64,000 bases of DNA from Hydractinia symbiolongicarpus. Taxonomy: Eukaryota > Cnidaria > Hydrozoa > Anthoathecata > Hydractiniidae. The notes beneath the pieces were generated by a model, which was given only the letters and a program-made list of their open reading frames with translations, was not told where the DNA came from and ran no database searches. The DNA lies in assembly GCF_029227915.1 (NCBI RefSeq), contig NC_079879.1, positions 16,056,001 through 16,120,000 of the forward strand, written 5' to 3'. Positions 49,864-61,436 of this stretch are shown in pieces; within the stretch, counting starts at the first letter, position 1, and each line of letters begins with the position of its first letter. The translations under genes and the position numbers were made by a program.

Positions 49864-50294
49864 TCTACATTATAATGCCCGTATACGTCTGTCCGTCCGT
49901 CCGTCCGTCAGTCTGTGTGTCACGCAAAATGGTAGCTTAGCTGCGACGGGCGAACCCGTGGATTTTTCCACGGGCTAACGACTAATCTCTATAATAATAG
50001 CCGTATTCCGTCTGTCTGTCTCTGCGCGGAGCACCTGCTGAGTTGGAAAATTATGTTACGGAAACACGAATATCAAATGCGATATATTTTTATCCACTTT
50101 GTCGCGACGACTAATTATGAAGGTCGGGCGAACCCGTGGATTTTTCCATGGGCAACGACTAGTCTATATTATAATACCCGGATACGTCTGTCTGTCACGC
50201 AGAATGGTAGCTTAGCTGCGCAATAGCGAGAAGCACGCAATGCGGTATAAAAAGGACGGGCGAACCCGTGGATTTTCCACGGGCTAACGACTAG
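49864..50294 (+). mobile_element. Tandem non-autonomous Helitrons (three units)
   Basis: Three head-to-tail units: 49,864-49,985, 49,986-50,162 and 50,163-50,294. Each starts TC (TCTACATTATAATG, TCTCTATAATAATA, TCTATATTATAATA) and ends with a hairpin (ACCCGTGGATTTTTCCACGGG type) followed by ~10 bases and CTAA/CTAG, the last followed by T. These are the 5'-TC, 3' hairpin and CTRR hallmarks of Helitrons. No Rep/helicase is encoded; a decayed fourth 3' end precedes unit 1. Confidence 0.8.
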
Positions 50295-52329
50295 TATTTT
50301 TTAAACTCACCAACTCGCGAACTCACAACTCGCTGACTCGAAGATTACCTATACTCGTTTAAAATGGGGATATGGGGCGAGACGCGGTCTGATAAGGCCA
50401 ACAGATCCAAATTTTTGGGCAGCTTTATGACCAATGACATTCCACTATGTTAGACAATGTTTGTGCAAAATGTGGAGTTTATAGCTTATGGGGACAAATT
50501 AAAGTCCTAAATATGGTCTTTGAGGGGGGTCTGACCCAGTCTTAAGACCCACTTTTTTGGTGAGCTTTATCATTTTTCAGATTCTCTCATATACTGACAC
50601 ACGTTACCAACTTTTAAGCTTTGAGAATTATGGGACCAAGTAAGAGTCTTGAATTAGGGTAATTTTTGGGGCCTGGGACCTAAACGCCCCCAAATAGGGT
50701 CAGCTGCAAGGGCGGATTTAGACTTCGGCCACTTCGGCACTCGCCTAAGGAGAAATTTTGCCAATGAGAAAATCATGTGTATCTAAATGTAGAAATTGAT
50801 TTAAAGCAACGCATTATTTTTATTATAAGCGTTTAAAATGATTCCTTTGCACCCAGGATCCGAGGTAATGTTTTTATCTCCAACTTAGGAGTGTTTGGCG
50901 AGGCTCGACTCTCCTTCGATGTGCTTTGCCGAAGTACTATGGTTCTTACGGTAGTCGAACTACATTTTGTCGCATTTCGCTGACTTTGTTTCTCTCGATT
51001 CCTTTGTTTTCTACCGTAAAAACAGTCGACTTCGGCGGCCGCCGAGGTGTGGACTATTGGACTCTCTTAAACAAAAGAAAAACACTAGAAATTAAAAAAA
51101 CGGTTGCGAAGCATTACGCAAGTTGCAAGCAAAATTGAAACTAGCCAATTGTTGTCCTAGTGTTTTTTGTTTCTCTTTGATATAATACGGCGAGGTGCTT
51201 ATGTGACGTACGGAGTGTGGTTTCTATACGGAGTAATACTCTGTATAGCTGCTATACGGAGTTTGGTTTAGCTATACAGAGTCTGCCAACGAATGTTCTT
51301 AAAGTATTGCAATCACAAAAAACAAGTTAAAAAAACAAGCACGTCATTTTAAACATACGAGGTGTATTGTAGTTATACGGAGTGTGGGAACATTAGTTTG
51401 ATTGCAAAAAAGGATTATAGCATACAGATTGTGAGATACCGAGAGTATGTTATGCAGAATTCGCTTTGTGGAGTATGCAGGATTTGCTATAAGGAGTATG
51501 ACATATGGAGTATGCTATACGGACTATGCCATACGGATTATATGGACTATTCCATACGGACTGTGACATGCTTTACATACGAAGTATGCTATACAGAGTG
51601 TGACATGCCTATTATACTAAGTGTGACAGGCTTAGTATATGGAATGTGATATGCTTAGTATACGGAGTGTGACATGTTTGGTAGGAAAAAGTCATTGATT
51701 GTATGGTTAGTTTTATTGCATACAGAAACATACAAAACAAAGTTATAAAGATTAGAATAAATATAATGGAAGGCATAAAAATATGCTTCATACAAAACGC
51801 AAATATTAAACTACATCATACAGTAGAACTGCCAGGTAACTCGACCACCGGTTAACTCGAACTTTTATTAGCTGGAACTGTTATCTACGGTAATTGGTAC
51901 TCTGCATGCTTGTCTCATATTTTAGACTTTTTTCTTCTTACACAAATTATTTGCTTGTTTTAGGCTCAATTTTCTAAACTGGAATAGCTCAGAGTAAATT
52001 TTTAATAAGAATACTTAGTTTAGACTTCAACGCTCATGCTGCATTCGCTAATGTCTAGCCAAACCAGTCTCGGCATTATACTCTTAAAGCTGTATGCGCC
52101 GCTCGCGGCTTTGAGAAATATTTCCTTCTATACGAGTAAACATGTCGCTATACGAAGTTATACTCCGTATACGCATGCCTATACGGAGCCGTACTCCGTA
52201 TAACTGCACACTCCGAATGGAACACTTACATCTTACTGCAGCTGATATCTGGAAAATCACCAAAACTGAATATCATTACGGAGTTTCATACCGCGCAGGT
52301 CTGGGCGCAAGCGAAGCGCTTTGTAGGGA
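50295..52329. other. Gene-free stretch with TATACGGAGT-rich array
   Basis: 50,300-51,180 has no recognisable feature apart from scattered TTAAGAC motifs. 51,190-51,680 has at least 15 degenerate copies of (C)TATACGGAGTRTG at irregular 12-30 bp spacing; 52,140-52,215 has the motif in both orientations (CTCCGTATA/TATACGGAG), giving a palindromic cluster. The same motif occurs once at 40,110 (TTATACGGAGTATAC) within the pogo-like transposon. Not coding. Confidence 0.6.
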
Positions 52330-52822
52330 TGTTCTGCCCAAACTTAGGACGCTGCCCAATCTTTGGACATAAAATTGCCCAGTCTTAAACTGGCCGGCCA
52401 GTCTTAAAACTGGGTAGGGCGACACAAGATTGGGCAAAAGACCATGTTAGGCCCATATTTGGCGCCTTTTAGATTTTAAAGAAGGGATGTACCACACGAG
52501 CTCTGTTTTTTGCAAGTCCCAACAAACATTCTCAGGCACATAAAAACATATTTTGGGTACTGTTGAATTGATCCGGCCAGTTTTTGGACACAGTAGAGTG
52601 AAAATCGCGGCTAGCTAGCTAGATAGCTGGTAGAGCACGTTTTATACATTTAGCATTTATATACAGCTTGTATTAGTGGCTAAATTTTAAAAATTAAATG
52701 TTTATATTTATGATAAATCATAAAAATCGTATTCAACCATATTATTAGTTAGCTAGCTGTTAATTTCATTGGATGAGATGCTTAGCCAGCTAGCTAATAT
52801 CGTAGTCTATAGAAGAAAAACC

Positions 52823-53128
52823 TATTGAAATTACAGACACTCTAGTCAGATATTTACTGGAACATTACGGAACATTCCAGAATATTCTTGAACATTCATG
52901 TAGTATGGACATTGCATCATGTATATATGTACTTGAACTCTCTAGAACATACCTTGGAACTTTCTTGATGTTTCTTATTAGACGCCATCTTTGTTTCTGG
53001 AACATTCTAGACGTTTTTCTTGTATACTAGTATTTTCTAGCAAGTTCCATGTAAAGACTATATATAAGCTGACTGTAAACATTGTGAAGTAAATATATCT
53101 TCAGAACCATAACAAATATTATTCAACA
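52823..53128 (+). repeat. Copia 5' LTR
   Basis: 306 bp, contains TATATATAAGC-like promoter sequence (ACTATATATAAGCTGAC near 53,060) that would serve as TATA box, and lacks the 14-bp segment present in the 3' LTR. Confidence 0.93.
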
Positions 53129-53142
53129 GGTTATGGGCCCAG
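53129..53142 (+). promoter_or_regulatory. Copia primer-binding site, initiator tRNA-Met half-molecule type
   Basis: GGTTATGGGCCCAG begins immediately after the LTR and is exactly complementary to CTGGGCCCATAACC, the anticodon arm of eukaryotic initiator tRNA-Met. This is the arrangement known from Drosophila copia, in which a cleaved tRNA half primes minus-strand synthesis, rather than the 3' CCA end. Confidence 0.85.
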
Positions 53143-53309
53143 AGTATTGCCCAGTATAACTGAAGATAGTGAGAAGAAACTTGTAAACAAAGTACGTGCA
53201 CAACTTGACGCCATCTTGGAAATTTGTAGTTCACGGAATTTTGGTGATTGTTATCACGGAATCAAAACATTGGTATTCCGGTATTTAGTTGAAAGTATCC
53301 GGAGGAATA

Positions 53310-56300
53310 ATGGCTGCGGAAGCAACGAAGATTCTTTTGAAACCGCTGAATGGATCAAATTATGCGACATGGAAGTTGCAATGTAAGATGGCATTGGTAC
53401 GAGAAGGTTTGTGGAAAATTGTTAATGAAACTGAAGGTGCTCCTGCTGATGGCGAAGCAGCAGCGGTGAAATATGCATTGAGAAGAGACAGGGCATTGGC
53501 TACTATCGTTTTATCGACTGAACCGTCTCTTCTATATATACTTGGTCCGGATCCAGAAGATCCCGCAGAAGTATGGAAAAGGTTAGCCAATCAATTTCAA
53601 AAAAAATCTTGGGCCAACAAATTGGCATTACGTCGAAAACTTTATGCGTTAAAGTTAAAGGAAGGACAATCGGTACAGACTCACATCAAAACAATGACGG
53701 AGATTTTTGAAGAGTTAGCGATTGTTGGTGATCCTTTGGATGACGAAAATAAGGTGGTTCATTTGTTGGCAAGTTTGCCGCGTTCGTACGACATGTTGGT
53801 CACGGCGCTCGAAGCAAGTTCGGAGGTACCAAAAATTGACGTTGTTACAGAGCGACTGCTTCACGAAGAAAGCAAACAGAAAGACATGGTAGAAACAGAG
53901 CCAGGAATAAAGGCGATGACGTTAAAGCATCATCAGCGTAACCAGAAAGGTCCAAAGTGTTATCGGTGTGGTAATTACGGACATATTAAACGAAACTGTG
54001 ATCTCAACAAGGCGGGAAATTATTCGAGATCGGATGGAAAGTTCAAGAAGAAACCCATGAACCAAAAAGCTTGTACCGCCGAAAAGAAGGAGTCTGACGA
54101 AGAAATCGAACTCGGATTTGTTGTCGAACATTCTTTAGTAGCATCCGAAAAGTTAAGCGATTGGATAGTGGACTCTGGAGCCACGTGTCATATGTGCAAT
54201 GACGAGAGCTTATTTATTGACATTGTTGAACTCGAGGAACCACAGAAGATTACTGTTGGGGACGGATACTCACTGGAAGCTATTGGTAAAGGGACAGTGG
54301 AATTATTCGTGAACATCCCGGATGTAAAAGTGAAACAATGCCGATTGTATGAAACTTTATACGTACCACAACTGTCTCACAATCTTTTGAGTGTCTCAAA
54401 GGGAACAAAGTCCGGTAAGAGGTTTGAGTTTGGTCAGTCGGAATGCCGTATATTGGATGGCAACAAAGTAGTCGCTACTGCTACAAAGTCTGGAAACCTG
54501 TATCATCTCAACTGTAGTCGACAGGGAGAAGCGGAAAGCGAGTTTGCAATGTGTGGAAGTGACGACACAAAAGAATCAATTTGGCACCGACGTTACGGTC
54601 ACCTTGGGGTTAAAAGTCTGGAAATGCTGGCAAAAGATAATTTGGTTGATGGATTTGAATACGATTCATTAAAGAATGCAAAGTTTTGTTAATCATGTGT
54701 TGATGGAAAGCAGCACCGGACACCTTTTCCAAAGAAAGGAGGAGTGCGGTCCAATGAATTACTTGGATTAGTGCACAGTGACGTGTGTGGAAAGATTGAA
54801 GAGAAGTCACTTAGCGGAGCTGAATATTTTATCACCTTTATCGACAATAAGTCACGACATGTGTGGGTGTATATGCTGAAAAACAAAAGCGACGCATTCC
54901 AAAGTTTTGTGGAATGGAAAGCAATGGTCGAAAAGTCAAGCGGTTCGAGAATTAAAGTATTTCGAACGGACAACGGAGGAGAATACACTTCAAATGAATT
55001 TGAGAACTATCTCAAAAGAGAAGGTATTCGACATGAAACAACAGTTCCAAAGAATCCAGAACAGAACGGTGTGGCTGAAAGAATGAACAGGACACTTGTG
55101 GAAATGGTGCGAGCCATGTTAGCAAATTCAAAGTTACCCAAGCGTTTTTGGGCAGAAGCATTATCAACAGCAAGTTACTTACGAAATCGTAGTCCTACAA
55201 GTGCTGTTAAAGGTATGACACCATATGAAGTTTGGACTGGACACAAACCAAATGTCAGCGATCTTCGTATATTTGGATGCAACGCTTACGCACTCATTCC
55301 AAAGGACGAGAGAGCAAAAGTGGATTCAAAGACGAAACGATGCATTTTCCTGGGATATGGTACGACAACCAAAGGCTTTCGGTTGTACGATGAAGTGAAG
55401 AAAAGAGTTTTCTTCAGCAGAGATGTTGTCTTCAACGAAACCAAATCACGAACTAAGGAGAAGGATGACAAAGAAGCTCCAAAAGAAGTTGTCAAGCAAC
55501 ATGAAGTGGAATTGGAATTTGAAGATAATGACGTTGACAAAAATGACAACGGTGAACCTTTACAAACCGATAGGCAGAGACGAGAACGAAAAGCACCAGA
55601 TCGTTACGGTGATTGGGTATATGTTGCAGAAGAAGTACCAGATCCAAAGTCAATCAAAGAAGCACTTCAAAGTGATGACAAAGAAAATTGGATCGACGCA
55701 ATGAAAAAGGAAATCAAATCACTATACAAGAACGATGTATGGAATGTCGTTGAACTGCCGGATGGACGTAAAGCTGTTGGAAGCAAATGGGTGTTCAAAC
55801 GAAAGTGTGATGCAGATGGAAACGTAGAGCGGCACAAGGCAAGATTGGTAGCGCAAGGATTCACACAGAAAAGTGGAATTGACTATGATGAAACATTTTC
55901 TCCCGTAGTAAGATTCGAATCAATAAGGACAATGATTGCATTGGCAGCGAAATATAATCTTCAACTACATCAATTGGATATAACAACCGCATTCTTGAAT
56001 GGCGAATTGAAAGAAGACATCTTCATGAAACAACCTGAGGGTTTCGAGATTAAAGGGAAGGAGAATATGGTCTGCAAGCTGAAGAGAAGTATATATGGTC
56101 TAAAGCAATCGTCGCGATGCTGGAATGAAGCTTTGGATAAACATCTCAAGAAATGTGGATTTACCCCTTCGACGAATGATCCTTGCATTTACACGATGAC
56201 TTCAGGAGGAGAGATGTTTATATTGGCTGTATACGTTGATGATATCATATTAGCAGGGAAATCAAGTACGCGAATCCAACAAATCATTCAAGAAATTGGT

Positions 56301-57191
56301 GTAAAATTTGACGTAAAAGACATGGGGAAGTTACATCATTTCCTTGGCGTTAAAGTCGTTCATCTAGAACCAGGGAAGATATGGATTGGTCAACCAACCT
56401 ACATCAAAGAAGTGCTAACGAAGTTTGACATGCAAAATTCGAAAGCTGTCGCAACTCCTACTGAAGCCGGAGCAAGATTGATGAAACCAACAGACGACGA
56501 TATTCTGTTTGACCAAGACATATATCAATCAGCAGTTGGATGTTTCCTTTATCTGTCAACGAAAACAAGACCAGATATTGCATATGCTGTTGGAAACGTT
56601 GCAAGATACACTTCAAAACCTACGACACATCATTGGTCTGCAGTCAAACGTATTATGAGATATTTGAATGGCACAGTCAACTATGGTTTATTATATGGTG
56701 ATAAAAGTGGTTTAACCGGATATTCAGATGCGAATTGGGCAGGCGATCTTGACGATCGAAAATCAACATCTGGTTATATTTTCAAGATGAGTGGAGCAGC
56801 TATTAGCTGGTTGAGTAAGAAGCAAACATGTGTAGCCTTATCCACAGCAGAAGCAGAGTACATGGCATTGTCAAGTGCAGCACAGGAATCTATTTGGTTG
56901 AGACGAATTCTTAATGACATGAACGAGAAATCAGACGAGCCAACTTTGATCTACGAAGACAATCAGTCAACAATTTGTATGGCGAGAAATCCAAAGTTTC
57001 ATGGACGTACAAAACATATTGACATTAAGCATCACTACATACGAGAACAGATTACGAATAAGAAGATCACGTTGGTGTACTGTCCGAGCGAGGACATGGT
57101 TGCGGACGTATTGACAAAAGGATTGGGTCGTGTTCAATTTAATGAACTACGCGAAAGGAGTGGTATTTACGAACTATCTGACAGCGAGTGA
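53310..57191 (+). pseudogene. Copia gag-pol polyprotein, one in-frame stop
   Basis: ATG 53310 after a ~180-bp leader. Gag (UBN2-type: YATWKLQCKMALVREGLW, HLLASLPRSYDML), zinc knuckle CYRCGNYGHIKRNC (~53,960), protease WIVDSGATCHM (~54,165), GAG_pre-integrase HRRYGHLG; then TAA at 54,690-54,692 within FC*SC, after which the same frame continues. Integrase: Asp in LVHSDVCG, FRTDNGGEY, NGVAERMNRT with DDE intact. RT: RLVAQGFTQKSGIDY, LDITTAFLNGEL, YVDDIILAG. RNase H: GYSDANWAGD, ALSTAEAEYMAL, and VADVLTKGL. Everything but one codon is consistent with activity; the stop lies between the protease and integrase parts. Confidence 0.94.
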
Positions 57192-57198
57192 GGAGGAG

Positions 57199-57518
57199 TA
57201 TTGAAATTACAGACACTCTAGTCAGATATTTACTGGAACATTACGGAACATTCCAGAATATTCTTGAACATTCATGTAGTATGGACATTGCATCATGTAT
57301 ATATGTATTTGAACTCTCTAGAACATACCTTGGAACTTTCTTGATGTTTCTTATTAGACGCCATCTTTGTTTCTGGAACATTCTAGACGTTTTTCTTGTA
57401 TACTAGTATTTTCTAGCAAGTTCCATGTAAAGACTATATATAAGCTGACTGTAAACATTTATGTATGTACATTGTGAAGTAAATATATCTTCAGAACCAT
57501 AACAAATATTATTCAACA
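57199..57518 (+). repeat. Copia 3' LTR
   Basis: 320 bp; the pair of the 5' LTR with an additional 14-bp TATGTATG-like segment near 57,457. Confidence 0.93.
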
Positions 57519-57663
57519 AAACCTTCCACAATTGTTCTAAGATTGGGCATGTACGTCCATAGATTAGGCAGTCCAATCTTAAGACTTGCCACCCATTTGT
57601 CACTGTCGGAAGATTGGCCTGGCCAGTCTTAAGACGGGGCGCGTTCCAAGATTGGGCAGAACA

Positions 57664-59103
57664 GGGACAAATTTTTACCTTGTTTTCATTTGTCTCGATA
57701 GCCCAAATAATTTTCATGATCAGTTTTTCACAACTATTCTGGTTACTGCTGCGAAAAGAGGCAGAAATGCAAAATCCTGCCTGATGTTTCTTCAACTAAT
57801 TTTTTACTTTAACTGACGTTTTGCTTTTTAATAACACGTTTAAATGGTGTTGCTAACCCTCTTTGTGGTATATTGACATAGGTAAGATGTTGGAATCGAA
57901 GAAAACTTAAATTACTGACTTTTATAGAGAGGCAAGACGTATTGTTGATGTTGGTTTTAGGGGTTAGCTTCCTGAAGTTGCAAGCTACATATACCATACA
58001 TTTTGTGTTGTGAGGAATAAAGTAATGGTTAAAAAGAAACACTATTATATCATTATCAGTGCACTTTGACAAGAAGAAGTAAAAATTACAGCTAGCTATA
58101 GAAATACTTAAAGGACGTTTTTTTACAGTAAGCTATGGATCTGCAAGTTTGACATGGATTAACTTGGAAGAGCATTAAATAAAGGATTTATTCGCAAAGT
58201 ATAGCTAACTAGTTATATGAAAAAGAGCACAGATGAAATCGACTGAAAATAAAATACACACTTCAATGACTGGCTTTGACTTTTTGTTAGAAATTATTAT
58301 ATATAAATATTACATAACTAGCTAGGAAGGGATATATATAATAGCATGTTACACTATATTACTGTGTTCTTAATTTTGGTAAAATGCAAGAATAAATTTA
58401 GCCAAGGTCCACTTTTACAATTTTGTGATAGCTATAGTAATTTTGGTACATTGACATAAGAAAAATCTGGCAACCGAAAATATTTGACGAAAACAGTTAT
58501 AGTCATTAAATTTGTTTAAAAAGTTATTTTCCATTAAGTATGTTATTTTATTTTATATTTCGCAGCGGTCGAAACTTTGTACTTTACAGATTAAAATTAT
58601 TCCAATGCAAAATTGAGGTGCAGCAATTTTTAAGGCTAAGTTGGTGTTTGAACTGCACAAGTTGAGTGATATTAGAAATAATTTTTTATGATCCTACTTT
58701 TAGCATCTTTTAGCATCTTAGCTTCCGTGCTTAGCTCTTGTTGAGGTCGGACGTATCTAAAACGCTCCGGTCTTGGCACGCTAAGTCGAATAAAGAAAAA
58801 AGAAGACTAAAGCTTGAAGAGCTCCTGCTTTGACAGCTAAGTCCTTTTTGATTTATTATATATTGTACTGCCTTCTTTACTTCATTTATATCTTTTCATT
58901 TCTTTAATTTGTTGTTTTGTAAGTTTTTAAATTATTGTTTTTGTTAATAAATTGTTTTTATCCCAGTCAGTTTTTTATCCATCTATCATCTAATATGGTA
59001 GCTGTGTTGTGGGTTCCTGCTGCTCCTTCTGTGTAACATCATAAGGAAATGGGCTTGCCTCAGATCCTTCAAACATAGTTTTGGAAGAGCACATAACCGT
59101 AAA
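57664..59103. other. Gene-free stretch with second copy of dispersed repeat and LINE leader
   Basis: 57,940-58,320 is the inverted copy of the repeat at 29,745-30,140. 58,690-59,100 (AGGTCGGACGTATCTAAAAC, GCATCTTAGCTTCC) is probably the 5' leader of the following LINE. Nothing else recognised; short ORFs restate the repeat. Confidence 0.55.
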
Positions 59104-60816
59104 ATGATCTCTCTACGACTTAAAAATAACTTTACTCAGGTAGGAAACCCCACATTTACGCTAAAACTGATTTTTGTGTTCGTTGTATTTTTGAGCAATA
59201 CAAAACCTTCGTTCAAAAGTAGCTCACCCAACAACAACGAAATGAGTCGACTAGATAGGAGTTTCTTTTCTATCTCTTCACTTAATGCCTGCAATAGAGT
59301 TTCTGAAAGCCAGCTCACTCTCCAATTAAAATTAATGGCTTTATCAAAACTTAAGCCAAGCAGGCACAAGTATTTCTATTTTTTAATCCTCTTGTCAGGG
59401 GACATCTGCCTCAACCCAGGTCCTGTTAAGTATCCCTGTTCTTCATGCTTAAAACCTGTGGCAAAAACACACAAAGCACTTTCTTGTGACAAGTGTGGAT
59501 TATGGGCTCATAAAAAATGTGAGCGTATTTCTGATAAAAAATATCAACAATTTATGAAGACTCCTAAAGATAAACTGTTTTTCGTTTGCAGTCCCTGTCT
59601 TTCTCGTAATTTGCCCTTTGCTAATGAGGAGTCATTTGGTGACGAAATTCCGGACAACATCAATATTACTATTGATAAAAACTTTGATTTTGAGGCAATC
59701 AGAAATGGGAAGGGCTTAAAAAAGGCCCATCTCAACATTAATGGTCTGTCATCCAAACTAGACTATGTTAAACTTCTGCTACATCAAACAAAACTTGATG
59801 TATTCTCCATCTGTGAAACCAAAATCGATGACACCATCACTGACAATGACGTTATTGACGTTATTACAATGGTGTTTTGGCATCAGAGATGCTGCCTTTG
59901 ACTGGTTCGAGTCCTACTTAACAGGCCGAATGCAGCTGACTCTTGTAAACGACACAGGATCAGATCTGCTTCATGAAGACGTTTTTGGGGTGCCGCAGGG
60001 ATCTGTGTTGGGGCCCCTGCTCTTTCTTTTGTATATTGATGACTTAAAATCTGCATCATTATTTCGTCTCATAAAAACTTGGATACCCTGGTCTCCCAGG
60101 TCGAATTAGAACTTTCGCAAGTCGACCTCTGGCTGAATAATAACAAAATGACTATTAATACGGACAAAACTAAAACAATCTTTTTCGGCAACCACAGCCA
60201 GTTAAAAAAAGTTGAGAACAAAACTATCAACTATATGGGTATTCCTTTGAAGAGGAGCGAAAAAGTTAAATATCTTGGGGAAACATTTGATCAAAAATGC
60301 AATGACATAAATAGAAAAATACTAATTAAATATTCTAAAATTAGAACCATTGCATCCTGTTTAACACCTCACACAAAAAACCTTTTAATTAATGCACTTG
60401 TCATGCCATATTTCAACTACTGCTCCTCGGCATGGGCTTGTGCCACCCAAGGTAGATTGGGAAAACTAGAAAAACGATTAAAATGTGTCCGTACCTTTCT
60501 TGGGAAAGAGAGGGAATATTCAATGAATAATTTACTCATCAAAAACGATGCCATATTAGTTTTCAAAGCCATGAATCACATTGCTCCTGATTACATGCGC
60601 TCAAAATTCCTTTTGACAAAAAACTGTCATAATCATCAAACAAGAGGAGCTTCAAAAAACAGGTTCACACTTCCCTTGGTCAACACGGAATTTGGCAAAA
60701 AAGCCTTCCCATTTAGAGCTGCAAAAGTGTGGAATAATCTTCCAGACCAAGTGACCTGTGATGGAAGTCTGCTTTCGTTTAAGACTTCCATCTCTAATGT
60801 ATTTGGCAAATTCTAA
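59104..60816 (+). pseudogene. Internally deleted CR1-like LINE ORF with 2A-like motif
   Basis: ATG 59104. Residues ~92-107 read FLILLSGDICLNPGP, a 2A-like motif in which Glu of DxExNPGP is Cys/Leu-shifted, preceded by a hydrophobic stretch. A PHD-like finger follows (CSSCLKPVAKTHKALSCDKCGLWAHKKC...FVCSPC). The endonuclease begins (HLNINGLSSKLDYV, ICETKID) but stops at about 59,860, and the next frame starts inside the RT (DWFESYLTGRMQLT, GVPQGSVLGPLLFLLYIDD). A second deletion near 60,080 removes the YADD box; the frame from 60,079 continues DLWLNNNKMTINTDKT, and the C-terminal KAFPFRAAKVWNNLPDQ. Two deletions make it non-functional. Confidence 0.88.
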
Positions 60817-61080
60817 TGGAGATCACTTTTTAACTTTTTAATTTTTGTTTTTTATTCTTTTTCTTTTCAATTTTCACAGATTATAAATGTTACTATGTTT
60901 GATTGAGCTGAGGCAGTCTAAGGTTTATCATTTTTTGTTTCTTTTTTGTTCTAGTGGCCCCCAGTGGAAACAATCCACTAACTATAGGTTTTTGTGATTT
61001 TCTGGGCTAGCCACTTTAAATATTTATTATTATTGTTATTGTTATTGTTATTGTTATTGTTATTGTTATTGTTATTGTTA

Positions 61081-61111
<31 letters not shown>
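60817..61111 (+). repeat. LINE 3' region with (ATTGTT)n/(ATT)n tail
   Basis: Non-coding 3' region to about 61,020, then ATTATTATT, ~10 copies of GTTATT and a final ATT run to 61,111. Comparable microsatellite tail to the LINE fragment at 28,656. A predicted Leu-rich ORF over this run is spurious. Confidence 0.85.
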
Positions 61112-61436
61112 CTGGGCACTTGCCCACCTATATATCTGATTACTCTATGAATAAGGCTACGATATATATGAGTGACCAAGTGTGACCCCTAGCTAACAAA
61201 AACTACAACGAGACAGCTACGGCCAGCTTTTTGACAATTTTTAATTTGGTTTATAAAAAATGTAGGTAGCTTCGCCCTGGTTAGTTAAATAAAGTTTCCT
61301 AGCAAACACAAAATAAGAAATTTTGGAATTATTTTTTAATATTATAGCTAGCTAGGTATCTTTTTAATGGGTATGAAACTATTAGTTTAACAAAAAAAAC
61401 CATTGTTTTCCTTACTTGTGTTCAAAGAGCTATATA

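Larger units (their letters stand above)
52823..57518 (+). mobile_element. Ty1/Copia LTR retrotransposon, 4.7 kb
   Basis: LTRs 52,823-53,128 (306 bp) and 57,199-57,518 (320 bp) differ by one substitution and one 14-bp indel (TTATGTATGTACAT present in the 3' copy). Target duplication AAACC (52,818-52,822; 57,519-57,523). LTR termini are TATTGAA...TTCAACA, an imperfect TG/CA form. Polypurine tract GTGAGGAGGAG directly precedes the 3' LTR. Domain order gag-PR-INT-RT-RH is that of Copia. Only one stop breaks the polyprotein. Near-identical LTRs imply a recent insertion. Confidence 0.95.
52330..57663. mobile_element. MITE copy B, ~630 bp, interrupted by Copia
   Basis: Ends TGTTCTGCCCAAACTTAGGAC / ...CCAAGATTGGGCAGAACA, flanked by GGGA (52,326-52,329; 57,664-57,667), a 4-bp duplication. 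Internal landmarks match copy A in inverse orientation. Copia (52,823-57,518) is inserted at AAACC. The flanking GCGCTTTGTAGGGA|GGGACAAATTTTTACC matches the repeat at 28,551 and 62,612, so the MITE itself is inserted in an older repeat. Confidence 0.85.

Noticed and set aside
57809-58072. Minus-strand ORF beginning MSKCTDND, similar to one at 29,989
   Set aside because: Similarity is due to a shared non-coding dispersed repeat; frames differ by indels and there is no domain.
60994-61185. Leu-rich ORF
   Set aside because: It is a translation of the (GTTATT)n/(ATT)n tail of the LINE.
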